Below are positions 54,601 through 61,411 of a DNA stretch of 64,000 nt, piece by piece (within the stretch, counting starts at the first letter, position 1; every line of letters begins with the position of its first letter). This DNA comes from Azospirillum sp. OGB3 (GTDB lineage Bacteria; Pseudomonadota; Alphaproteobacteria; Azospirillales; Azospirillaceae): contig NZ_JACHYN010000015.1 in NCBI RefSeq assembly GCF_014192915.1, positions 62,001-126,000 of the forward strand, read 5' to 3'. The position numbers and the translations under genes are program-made. Under the pieces are notes generated by a model, which was not told the origin of the DNA, did no database searches, and saw nothing but the letters and a program-made list of their open reading frames with translations.

Positions 54601-54688
54601 CATCGAGCCGACCCCGCCCGACCTGATGGAGGCCGCCGGCCCCGCCGCGGTCGCCACCAACGCCCAGCGCAAGGCGATTCCGGCATGA
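51602..54688 (+). CDS. Periplasmic-binding domain / ligand-gated-channel-like beta domain / MscS channel fusion
   Basis: A 1,028-residue inner-membrane protein. A membrane anchor (about residues 24-46) is followed by a type I periplasmic-binding domain (about 55-435; LTVAVVGPLSGPDAALGLAL, INAAGGIAGRPV, the amino-acid-receptor LivJ-like layout). Residues ~451-685 are beta-rich; DVIYTGVQLHEIRDLNPD, RPPYGSQTVGVSF with nearby NRNTVMFVTD, and the later DFSRVDFGVVA resemble the extracellular domain of pentameric ligand-gated channels, including the Cys/Pro-loop region (here PYG instead of PFD). Then come about five membrane helices and the MscS core (GLAIQANIANVFSGIVL, RPFQIGDSI near 859). A ligand-gated MscS channel is the likely role. 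Its stop overlaps the next gene (ATGA). Confidence 0.8.
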   Translation: MLSSLQPRSRPPLRWSHLTKKARFALILAAAMLVTVLVSLVVRAGFLGDSAREPLTVAVVGPLSGPDAALGLALRKGAALRADTINAAGGIAGRPVVVKPFDDEGDKGKSLEIARRISNDPSVLAVIGHTPDATDSATAIYAQRQIPLIAPRPLVRPADAAPSPWLFSITLDRTHETRFLANYVRNVVGEPTVAIVREDSEQAAGQAGQFDAILQRFGTRLVGQWTFAPGRGGASALPALAQAVKEKMPTGAIIVIGSAVDSARVVVALRDAGVRNLIAGSSEMASSAFRTEIVAQTQANPKALTPEAYGHGLLVSSPVLFDTANERAQRFYGQYVKRFNAVPDWAAALGADGVDLIAGAIAKTNTATGKPDGEALRRAIADHDRAETAFQGTVGTWTFDAHGQATLPVMMASYNGLNPVAALTQLQPIREAGVSNFLEEVTKGRALYVNDRFMYKTDVIYTGVQLHEIRDLNPDANEATLNLTIWFRYRGTFNPADVVFTNAVKPVELGKPYREERGEVTTYVAYRIEGRFALNVFDQRPPYGSQTVGVSFRHRTQNRNTVMFVTDVLGMSLVDTNDFVEKLKAMAAAETASAADPGLADRFRRALEGESESSTLLDQLRAKRVLAPSPGWRLARAWISQDVASVGSEGDPNYVGFGRPQPDFSRVDFGVVAAPDSPAARDFIHRDFFVYIAIFSAVLAVFAAAMDRRDRGQFWKIQTLFMRILSWPLLLMSIGNIVLDQAVATLPPSGIAMVVNGVNVLWWIVPAILVDRTLERFVWTPLEIRTQRKIPGIVRRFSTLIVFGFAGCGIIAFVLKQPITSLLAASGLVGMVIGLAIQANIANVFSGIVLNIERPFQIGDSIQITDLVRGVVVDMTWRTVRIRNVAGFIVAMPNAKVSEATVVNFSAVDRVSMKLEYYADARHDPGRMGGLLTTALQNADKVLPSATGGPPFVRYDGIRGVNGQWLCKYNLFFWVEDYDASFVVPELVWRSVYRTLAEAGIEPTPPDLMEAAGPAAVATNAQRKAIPA

Positions 54689-55107
54689 GCAGGCCCGGCA
54701 TGAGCAGGAAGACCCCGATGATGCGAACCCTGATTGCCGCGACGGCGCTGCTGCCGGTCCTGCTCGCCGGGACGGGCTGCGCGCCGCTCGGCAGCGACCG
54801 ACCCGGCGCGATCCTGGAGAAGGTGGCCGACGGCGACTACGACGTCGGCATCCGCTACCCCGCCAAGCGGGCCCGCTACGTGATGATCGTCGAGGAGGAC
54901 GAGGACGGCTTCGTCGTGACCAACCGCCCCGCCGGCGCCCGCGAGGCGGACGCCGCCCCGGCCCCGGTCTCAACCCCGGTGGTGGTGCAGCCGCAACGCA
55001 ACGACCGCGTGCTCGCCCCCTGCGCCGAGGCGACCGGCAACTGGTACCGCCACACCCCGGCGGGCTACGTCTGTGCCGGCCAGTCGGCGCCCGGCAACGG
55101 GGGCTGA
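54685..55107 (+). CDS. Small predicted lipoprotein
   Basis: A 140-residue exported protein. The start overlaps the channel stop (ATGA at 54685); ATGs at 54700, 54718 and 54721 are alternatives. The hydrophobic stretch TLIAATALLPVLLAGTGC ends at a cysteine that could be lipid-modified, although the -3 residue (Gly) is weak for a lipobox. The mature part is acidic then Pro/Val-rich (ILEKVADGDYDVGIRYPAK, APAPVSTPVVVQP) and has three further cysteines near residues 117, 133. No family is recognised. It is the second gene of the channel operon. Confidence 0.65.
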   Translation: MSRPGMSRKTPMMRTLIAATALLPVLLAGTGCAPLGSDRPGAILEKVADGDYDVGIRYPAKRARYVMIVEEDEDGFVVTNRPAGAREADAAPAPVSTPVVVQPQRNDRVLAPCAEATGNWYRHTPAGYVCAGQSAPGNGG

Positions 55108-55108
55108 C

Positions 55109-55573
55109 ATGACGCGCCTCGCGATCATCCTCGCTCTGACGCTCGCCGGCTGCGCCGCAGGTGCCCCCACGCCCAATGCGGGGCGCGCCGACGCGCCGGT
55201 GCTGCGCATCGTCGCCGCGCCCGACGCCAACGGGCGGCGCCCGGTGGCGGTTGACGTGGTGCGGGTGGCCGACCCGGCGCTGGCCGGACGGCTGGCCGGG
55301 CTCGACGCTTCTGGCTGGTTCCGCGACCGTGAGGCGCTGAGCGCCGACGCCGGCAGCCGGATCGCCATCGCCTCCTGGGAGATGGTGCCGGGCCAGAGCG
55401 TGCTTCTGCACAGCCTGCCGCCCTTCGCCACCCCCCCGACCCAAACCCTCGTCTACGCGCTGTACGGCGCACCCGGCACCCATCGGCAGGCGCTGGACGG
55501 CGCCGGCGCCCTGGACGTGCGGCTGGGACGGGACAGCTTCACCGTGGCTCCGCTGACGGAGGGAACGCCGTGA
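55109..55573 (+). CDS. TssJ-like outer-membrane lipoprotein
   Basis: A 154-residue lipoprotein with a clear lipobox LAGC (Cys at about residue 15). The mature part reads like TssJ of type VI systems: a start in ANGRRPVAVDVVRVADPA (compare the PVVVRVYQL strand), then DASGWFRDREALSAD, a VPGQSVLLHSLPP segment matching the TssJ VPGE strand, and a closing TLVYALYGAPGTHRQAL. TssJ anchors the membrane complex of type VI systems to the outer membrane and contacts TssM. Assignment is by motif recognition and its place directly before TssL- and TssM-like genes. Its stop overlaps the next GTG start. Confidence 0.6.
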   Translation: MTRLAIILALTLAGCAAGAPTPNAGRADAPVLRIVAAPDANGRRPVAVDVVRVADPALAGRLAGLDASGWFRDREALSADAGSRIAIASWEMVPGQSVLLHSLPPFATPPTQTLVYALYGAPGTHRQALDGAGALDVRLGRDSFTVAPLTEGTP

Positions 55574-56298
55574 CCGCCCAACTCGCCCAGGCCCACCCCG
55601 CTGCGGCGCCGAAGATGCCGCCCACGGGGGCCAAGCCCGCGGGCACGCTGGCCCTGTTCCGCGCCTTCCAGGAGGATCTGCTCGCCGGCTGCGCCGACGC
55701 GCAGGCCCCGGCGGGGACGGTGGCCGACCGCCTGACCGCCACGCTCCACGGGATGAGCGGTGCCGCCGTCTCCCAGGGGCCGGGCGCGCACGGCACGGTG
55801 GTCAAGGCGGTCTTCGCCATGGCCATGCTGGCCGATCGCGCGCTGGCCCAGACACGGCCCGCCGACGCCGTGGTGTCCACGCGCCTGTTCGGCGCCAACG
55901 CCACCCTGCAAACCCTGTTCGTCCAGGCCGACGACCTGATCCGCCAGGGCGCCAAGGCCGACCGCGGGCTGGCCGCCGTCTATCTCGCGGCGCTGGCGCT
56001 GGGTTTTCCCGACGACGCCCAGGCGACCGCCCGCCGCCCCGCCCTGCACCGCATCGTCGTCGGCGAGCGCGCCGCGGCCAGTCATCCCAGCCCCCGCGCC
56101 TGCGATCCGCCGGAGGGCGCCGTACCCGGCTACCTCGCGCCGTCCGCGCGCCGCTGGTGGTGGGCGGTCGGCGGCACCGCCGTGCTGTTCCTCGTGGTCT
56201 CGCACCTGCTGTGGGCCGGCGCCGTCGGTGGCATCCAACGCGATCTGAGCGGCGCCCGCGCCGCGGTCGAGGACATGGGGCTGTCATGGTCCTACTGA
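55570..56298 (+). CDS. TssL/DotU-like inner-membrane protein
   Basis: A 242-residue protein with one membrane segment near the C-terminus (WWWAVGGTAVLFLVVSHLLWAG, about residues 196-217) and a cytoplasmic helical N-terminal part, the layout of TssL/DotU. The stretch HGTVVKAVFAMAMLADRALAQTRP resembles the DotU ARYALAAFIDE helix, and RQGAKADRGLAAVYLAALALGFPDD resembles its lower lobe. It lacks a peptidoglycan-binding OmpA domain. The GTG start overlaps the TssJ-like stop (GTGA). It would form the inner-membrane part of a TssJLM-like complex. Confidence 0.6.
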   Translation: MTAQLAQAHPAAAPKMPPTGAKPAGTLALFRAFQEDLLAGCADAQAPAGTVADRLTATLHGMSGAAVSQGPGAHGTVVKAVFAMAMLADRALAQTRPADAVVSTRLFGANATLQTLFVQADDLIRQGAKADRGLAAVYLAALALGFPDDAQATARRPALHRIVVGERAAASHPSPRACDPPEGAVPGYLAPSARRWWWAVGGTAVLFLVVSHLLWAGAVGGIQRDLSGARAAVEDMGLSWSY

Positions 56299-59200
56299 TG
56301 CTCACGCTGGAGCTGGTGCTCTCCGCCATCGTCTATTTGCTGTCCTTCGCCGTCACGCTGGCGCCCTACGCGCTGCTGGCGCTGCCGCTCTATATCTTCT
56401 ACCGCCTCGGCCGGATGGTCTGGCCGAAGCTGCGCCGCTGGCGGCGCAAGCCCGCCGGCAAGGCCGCCGCCGGCCGGAAGGCGCCCGCGCGCCGCCCCGC
56501 CCCGCCGGCGCCGCTGCGCGTCCGCGCCGAGGCGCCGCCCCCCACGAAGGCCGCCGCCAACGCGCCGCCCAACGCCCGCGTCTATGGCGAGGGGCTGGAC
56601 ATCCTGACGCGGCAGATGCGCGGTCCCCTGCGCCGCGGCGACATCCCCTGGTTCCTCGCCTTCGGCGTCGGCGGCCCGGCCCTGCTCGCCACCGACCCGA
56701 CCCATGTCCGCTGGCCCGAGGACGGCAACGGCGAGAACGGCTGCTGGTGGTTCTGCGAGGGTGCGGCGATCCTGCACGCCGGCGCCGATTCCGCCGACGG
56801 CTCCCGGTTGAACACGTCCTGGCCGGCGCTGGTCGCGGCGATGCGCAAGCGGCCGATGCGCCGCCCGCTGGACGGTATCCTTCTCATGGTCGGCGCCGAC
56901 GAGCTGCGCGCCGCCGCCGAGCGCCCCGGACCGCGCGACGCGCTGGCCAAGCGGGGCGCCGCCCTGCGGGAGCGTCTGCGGACGCTGCGCGACGACCTCG
57001 GCGTGGTCGGGCCGGTGCATGTGGTCGTGGTCCGCGCCGAGTCCCTGGACGGTTTCACCGATCTCTGCGCCGCCATGCCCTCCGCCCTGCTGGACGGCGT
57101 TCTGGGCTGGACCAACCCTCAGGATTGGGCCAAGCCCTTCGAGCCGCGCCGCATCGACGAGGCGTTCGAGGCCATCGGCGCCGACATCGCCGTTCTGGAG
57201 GCCGACGCCTTCGCCGCCGGCACCGCCGGGGTGCGGCTGCCGCTGCTGCCGGCATCCCTGGACACGCTGCGCCACCCGTTGGCGCTGTTTCTCGACGGCG
57301 CCCTAGGAGGAGATGGGGGCGGCAACGACCAAGCCGAGCCCTTCCCGCTGCGCGGCATCGCCCTGACCGGCGCTTACGCCCCGGCCACCGGCGGGCGCCG
57401 CCCGGTCTTCGCCCGCAACCTGCTGCCGGGTCGGGCCTTCGCCGAGGCCGGCTACGGGCGGCCGTCCGACGCCGCCTACCAGCAGGCCCACAAGCGCCGC
57501 CGGATGGCCCAGGCCGCGCTCGCCGCCTCGGTCGCCGGCCTGTCGGTCGCCGCGTGGCAGGGCGTGTCCAGCGTGTCCGCCGGCAGCCCGCCGGTCGCCG
57601 CGGCCACCGCCGATTTGCGCCGGGCGCTGCTGGCCCGCGACACCGTCACCGACGGGGCTCTGGCCGGTCGGGTGATCGCCGCCACGGCGGTGATGGAGCG
57701 CAGCTCCCTCGCCACGCCGCTGCTGCCGACCTCGCTGTTCAGCGGCTTCGACGAGGACAAGAAGCGGCTCGCCTCGGTCACGCTGCGCCGCTCGGTGCTG
57801 CGGCCGATCCGCGACGCGCTGCTGCCCAGCGCCACCATGGCCGACCTGCCGCCGGTCGCCAACCCGCGGACGGTCGAGGACCTGCCCGCCTTCCGCCGGC
57901 TCGCCGAGCAGCTCGACCGCATCGGCGGGCGGCGCGACGCGCTGGAGCGCTATGACCGCTTCCGCCGCAACAGCGGCTTCGACGAGCTGAACGCGCTGGC
58001 CGAAAGCGTCTACGGCGCCGTTCCCCGATCGCCGATGACGGCGACCGACGGCTACATCACGCGCATCGCCGCGGGAGCCGACCTGCCCAACCTCGACGCC
58101 CGGACCATCGCCGCGGCGGTGCGCGCGGAATCGGTGCAGCTCGCCGCCCCGCTGGCCGAGGAGCTGTACGGCCGCAACCCGCTGCGCCAGCGCGCCGAGG
58201 CCCTGGCCGAACGGCTGCGCGGCCTGCCGGAGACACCGACCGCCGAGGATGTCGACGACGTCCGCCGCCTGACCGGGGCCGTGGCCGTGGCCGTCGCATG
58301 GCCCATCGCCGGCGCCCTGCAGGACCCTGCCCGCGGCCTGCCCGACGCGATCCGGGTGACGCTCCAGAAGGCGGCCATCGCCGACCTGCCGGGCCGCGAC
58401 ACCACCGACCGCATCACCGAGGCCCTGTCCACCGCCGCGACCGGCGCCCGCGCCGCCGTCCTGGCGCTGGACGCGCCGCAGACCGGCGCGCTGTTCGCGG
58501 TGGGTGACGGCGGAGCCCTGACCCTCAACCCGGCGGTGACCGCGCTGCCGGACGCCCTGGCCGCGGCCCTGCCCGAACCGGCTCCCGAGGCTCCGCCCGC
58601 CGAGGCCGCCAAGCCGGCGGAGCCAAAGCCGGAGCCACCAAAACCGGAGCTGCCGAAACCGGAGCCGGCCAAGCCGGTCGCGGCGGCCCCCCCGCCTCCC
58701 CCACGCCCGGCGCCACCGCCCGAGCCCGCGGCTCCCCCGCCCGCCGCCGTGGAGCAGCCGGCCGTCGTCGCGCATCTGCCAATCCTGCCGAAGATGCCGG
58801 TGGAGGCCCCGGTTCCGGACAGCGACGTCGCCCTGTCGAAGCTGTCCACCGCCTTCGCGCAGACCCTCGCCGGACGCTTCCCCTTCGTCGGTCCCGAACA
58901 GGCGCGCGGCGCGTCCGACGCCGATCCTCAGGACGTCCGCCGCTTCTTCCGGCAGCTCGATGAGCACCGGGCGGCGGTGATGCGGACCGCGACCCCCGAA
59001 GTCGCCGCCTTCATGGAGCGGATGGAGGCCGCCCGCCCCTTGCTGGAGGCCATCGCGCGCCCGGCGCCGGTCAGCGTCCGCCTCACCTACGGCGCCAACC
59101 GCGCGCAGGAGGTCGGGGCGGAGCACATCATCGACTGGTCGGTGCGCTCCGGCGCGAGCGCAGTGGGGGCGGCGGCCAACGGCGGCACACTCGCCTGGAC

Positions 59201-59537
59201 GCCGGGCCAGCCGGTCCTGCTGACCGCCCGCTGGGCCGCCGGGTCGCCCTTCCGTCCGAAGGGTACGCCGGCGGGCGGAACCGCCGCGGCGACGGGCGAC
59301 ACCATCACCCTGGCCGAGCGCGGGCCGTGGGCGCTGATGCGCCTGCTGAAGGGCCAAGCCCCGTCATCGTCGCGGGACGGCCTGCTGCTGCGCGTCGCCC
59401 TGCCCACGCAGACCATCGACGGACAGCCGGTGCGCGACACCGTCCTGGTGCTGGGCGCGACGGTCGGCGCCGGGACGCGCAACGAACTGCCGGCGCGCGC
59501 CCTCGACCTGCCGACGCGCTTCCCGCAAAGGTGGTGA
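56286..59537 (+). CDS. TssM/IcmF-like inner-membrane protein lacking a Walker A motif
   Basis: A 1,083-residue protein. Two N-terminal membrane helices (about residues 3-41) precede a cytoplasmic domain aligned with the IcmF N-terminal region: GDIPWFLAFGVGGPALLATD near 118 matches the IcmF LPWYLVIGPPGSGKTAL site but has no Lys-Thr; SWPALVAAMRKRPMRRPLDGILL and LRERLRTLRDDLGVVGPVHVVVVRAESLDGF match later IcmF blocks. A third helix (about 409-432) is followed by a periplasmic part, a Pro-rich linker (about 761-826) and a C-terminal segment with AGRFPFVGPEQARGAS...FFRQLD. The start overlaps the TssL-like gene by 13 bases; the ATG at 56298 is an alternative. Confidence 0.7.
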   Translation: MVLLMLTLELVLSAIVYLLSFAVTLAPYALLALPLYIFYRLGRMVWPKLRRWRRKPAGKAAAGRKAPARRPAPPAPLRVRAEAPPPTKAAANAPPNARVYGEGLDILTRQMRGPLRRGDIPWFLAFGVGGPALLATDPTHVRWPEDGNGENGCWWFCEGAAILHAGADSADGSRLNTSWPALVAAMRKRPMRRPLDGILLMVGADELRAAAERPGPRDALAKRGAALRERLRTLRDDLGVVGPVHVVVVRAESLDGFTDLCAAMPSALLDGVLGWTNPQDWAKPFEPRRIDEAFEAIGADIAVLEADAFAAGTAGVRLPLLPASLDTLRHPLALFLDGALGGDGGGNDQAEPFPLRGIALTGAYAPATGGRRPVFARNLLPGRAFAEAGYGRPSDAAYQQAHKRRRMAQAALAASVAGLSVAAWQGVSSVSAGSPPVAAATADLRRALLARDTVTDGALAGRVIAATAVMERSSLATPLLPTSLFSGFDEDKKRLASVTLRRSVLRPIRDALLPSATMADLPPVANPRTVEDLPAFRRLAEQLDRIGGRRDALERYDRFRRNSGFDELNALAESVYGAVPRSPMTATDGYITRIAAGADLPNLDARTIAAAVRAESVQLAAPLAEELYGRNPLRQRAEALAERLRGLPETPTAEDVDDVRRLTGAVAVAVAWPIAGALQDPARGLPDAIRVTLQKAAIADLPGRDTTDRITEALSTAATGARAAVLALDAPQTGALFAVGDGGALTLNPAVTALPDALAAALPEPAPEAPPAEAAKPAEPKPEPPKPELPKPEPAKPVAAAPPPPPRPAPPPEPAAPPPAAVEQPAVVAHLPILPKMPVEAPVPDSDVALSKLSTAFAQTLAGRFPFVGPEQARGASDADPQDVRRFFRQLDEHRAAVMRTATPEVAAFMERMEAARPLLEAIARPAPVSVRLTYGANRAQEVGAEHIIDWSVRSGASAVGAAANGGTLAWTPGQPVLLTARWAAGSPFRPKGTPAGGTAAATGDTITLAERGPWALMRLLKGQAPSSSRDGLLLRVALPTQTIDGQPVRDTVLVLGATVGAGTRNELPARALDLPTRFPQRW

Positions 59538-59915
59538 ACGCCAATACACAAAGAAAAGCTCATGATGAACTTTGTTACAATTCGCAGAAAGATGACGCAT
59601 CTTCCAACAAAAACCCCGACGGCGGTCATAGGCATTTAATGCGTTGTTAAGCACTGAAAATGTATCAAGTCGTTGGGACATATTGGATCGTTAGGCAGTC
59701 AATCTCCGCCTCGCGGCAGTCCCGAAGGACTTCGTCTTATTTACCAGCGACAATAGGGGCATTCATTTACCGATCGCTATAGCAGCGGTTGATTGGCGAT
59801 GTTTTGTTTCTTTCGGAATGCCAAGCTTGCAACGCATAACATCCTAAAACGTGCGTTTCAAAACACCGTTTCCACCTGAAATCAACCTCACCTGACCCTC
59901 GAAAGGTTTCGGATC
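59538..59915. other. AT-richer intergenic region before the DUF697-like cassette
   Basis: These 378 bases contain no credible gene. They are clearly more AT-rich than their surroundings and include a small inverted repeat near 59718-59738 (GCAGTCCCGAAGGACTTCGTC). An AAAGGT ribosome-like element lies just before the DUF697-like ATG. The region probably carries the promoter of the following genes, so that cassette would be regulated separately from the channel operon. Confidence 0.5.
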
Positions 59916-60431
59916 ATGGTAGACCGTAAGAAGCGCGCCCAGGAACTGATCAAGTATCACAGCTACGCCTCGGGCGCCTTCGGACTCATCCCCGTTCCCG
60001 GCGCGGACGTCGCCGCGGTCAGCGTGGCCCAGCTCAACCTGATCCATAAGCTCGCCAAGCTCTATGAGATCGAGTTCGCGCAGGAGCGCACCCGCGCGAT
60101 CATCGGCGCGCTGATGGGCGGCGTCATGCCGGGCGCGCTGAGCTCCAGCGTGCTCGGCTCCGCCGTGAAGGCCGTTCCGTTCATCGGCACCGCCCTCGGC
60201 GTCGCCGTCATGCCGGCGCTGTCGCTGGCCGCCACCCAGGCACTCGGCCGCGTGTTCGCGCAGCATTTCGAGACCGGCGGCACGCTGCTGGACTTCGACG
60301 TCGAGGCGATGCGCGAGCATTTCCGCAAGGAGTTCGAGGCCGCCCGCAATGAGGCCGCCAAGGACGAAGGCGGCGAGGCCCCCGCCGCGGCGCCGCAGAT
60401 GGAAGAGCAGCCGGTCCAGAAGGCCGGCTAA
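59916..60431 (+). CDS. DUF697-like membrane-associated protein
   Basis: A 171-residue protein. The stretch LIPVPGADVAAVSVAQLNLIHKLAKLYEIEF matches DUF697 proteins (YcjF-like, with the PVPGxD pattern and the MLxxLAxLYG helix). A second hydrophobic part (PGALSSSVLGSAVKAVPFIGTALGVAVMPALSLAATQALGRVF in pieces) looks membrane-inserting. The C-terminal ~50 residues are acidic and Ala/Pro-rich. DUF697 domains are often fused to dynamin- or Era-like GTPases, but here it is alone. Function is unknown; a membrane-remodelling or scaffolding role is inference. Confidence 0.78.
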   Translation: MVDRKKRAQELIKYHSYASGAFGLIPVPGADVAAVSVAQLNLIHKLAKLYEIEFAQERTRAIIGALMGGVMPGALSSSVLGSAVKAVPFIGTALGVAVMPALSLAATQALGRVFAQHFETGGTLLDFDVEAMREHFRKEFEAARNEAAKDEGGEAPAAAPQMEEQPVQKAG

Positions 60432-60473
60432 GGGCACGACGCCGGGGCGCCGGGCAAAGAAGGAAGCATCGCC

Positions 60474-60644
60474 GTGTTCGAGCTGATCTACATCGGTCTC
60501 TGCCTGCTGGTCGGGTTTCTGGGGATCGGCCGCCGCGGCGGCTTCCTGCTTTACGCCTTCCTGGCGGTGGTCCTGACCCCGCCCGGCGCCCTTCTCGTGA
60601 TGATCCTGCTGACCACCCGCAGCAAGAAGCGGGCGAAGGCATGA
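60474..60644 (+). CDS. 56-residue two-helix membrane protein
   Basis: A short reading frame beginning with GTG at 60474 and ending at 60644. Two hydrophobic helices (LIYIGLCLLVGFLGI and FLLYAFLAVVLTPPGALLVMILL) are separated by the turn GRRGG, and the C-terminus is strongly basic (RSKKRAKA), consistent with a small inner-membrane protein with a cytoplasmic tail. An AAGGAAG site lies about seven bases before the start. Its stop overlaps the next ATG (ATGA), which supports it as a real coupled gene. No family is recognised. Confidence 0.7.
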   Translation: MFELIYIGLCLLVGFLGIGRRGGFLLYAFLAVVLTPPGALLVMILLTTRSKKRAKA

Positions 60645-61402
60645 CGGCGGCGACGGCGTCCCTCCTCCGCCCGGCCCTGCGGCTCCTTCTGCCGGTCCTG
60701 CTGGCGCTGCTCGCCGCGACCCTTCCGGCGCGCGCCGAATACTGGACCATCGCGTCGGAAGACCATTTCCCTCCCTACAACTACTCCTTCAACGGCACCC
60801 GCACGGGGATCGACACCGAGATCGTCGTCGCCCTGCTGAAGGAGCTGACCATCACCCCGGTCCACCGGCCGCTGTCCTGGACCGAGGTCGTCCGGTCGAT
60901 GGACGAGAACACCGCCGACGTCGGGTTCCAGTTCATCGCCTCGCCCGCCCGTTTCGCGCAGTACAACATGATCGGCCCGTTCCGCACCGGCACGACCGTC
61001 TTTATGGTGCGCAAGGACTCCCCCATCGCCTTCGAGCGGCTGGAGGACCTGACCCCCTACCGCATCGGCGTGGTCGACGGCTTCGCCTACGCGCCGGACT
61101 TCGACGCCGCGACCTATCTGGAAAAGATTCCGTCGAGCAGCAACGTGGTCAACTTCCGCCGCCTGATCCTGGGCCGGGTGGACGTGATCGTCGGCGACCT
61201 GCATGTGCTGAACCACATGGCCAAGCAGGACGGGCGGCTGAAGGACGTGCGAGTCCTGCCCAAGCCGCTCGGCCTGATCCCCCGTTACATCGCCATGCCC
61301 AAGGCGCGCAAGGAGAAGGCGGAGCGGCTGCAGGCCGCCTTCGTCAAGCTGCGCGACAACGGCACGATCACCCGCATCCTCGACTCCTGGCTGGCGGAGT
61401 GA
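60641..61402 (+). CDS. Periplasmic solute-binding protein (SBP_bac_3 type) in an exporter cassette
   Basis: A 253-residue exported protein. The signal peptide (about residues 1-31) ends near ARAE. The mature part starts YWTIASEDHFPPYNYSFNGTRTGIDTEIVVALLKELTI, has the family helix and loop DVGFQFIASPARFAQYNMIGPF, and the second-lobe strand RIGVVDGF. No amino-acid permease or ATPase is nearby; it is coupled to a small membrane protein and precedes an export-type ABC gene, so a sensor or receptor role is more likely than import. Confidence 0.85.
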   Translation: MTAATASLLRPALRLLLPVLLALLAATLPARAEYWTIASEDHFPPYNYSFNGTRTGIDTEIVVALLKELTITPVHRPLSWTEVVRSMDENTADVGFQFIASPARFAQYNMIGPFRTGTTVFMVRKDSPIAFERLEDLTPYRIGVVDGFAYAPDFDAATYLEKIPSSSNVVNFRRLILGRVDVIVGDLHVLNHMAKQDGRLKDVRVLPKPLGLIPRYIAMPKARKEKAERLQAAFVKLRDNGTITRILDSWLAE

Positions 61403-61411
61403 GGCGGACCG

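Noticed and set aside
51602..54688. A true pentameric ligand-gated channel
   Set aside because: The four-helix channel region is missing; after the beta domain the sequence clearly turns into MscS helices and beta domain.
54685..59537. A complete type VI secretion system
   Set aside because: Only TssJ-, TssL- and TssM-like proteins are present; no sheath, tube, spike, baseplate or ClpV gene is visible.
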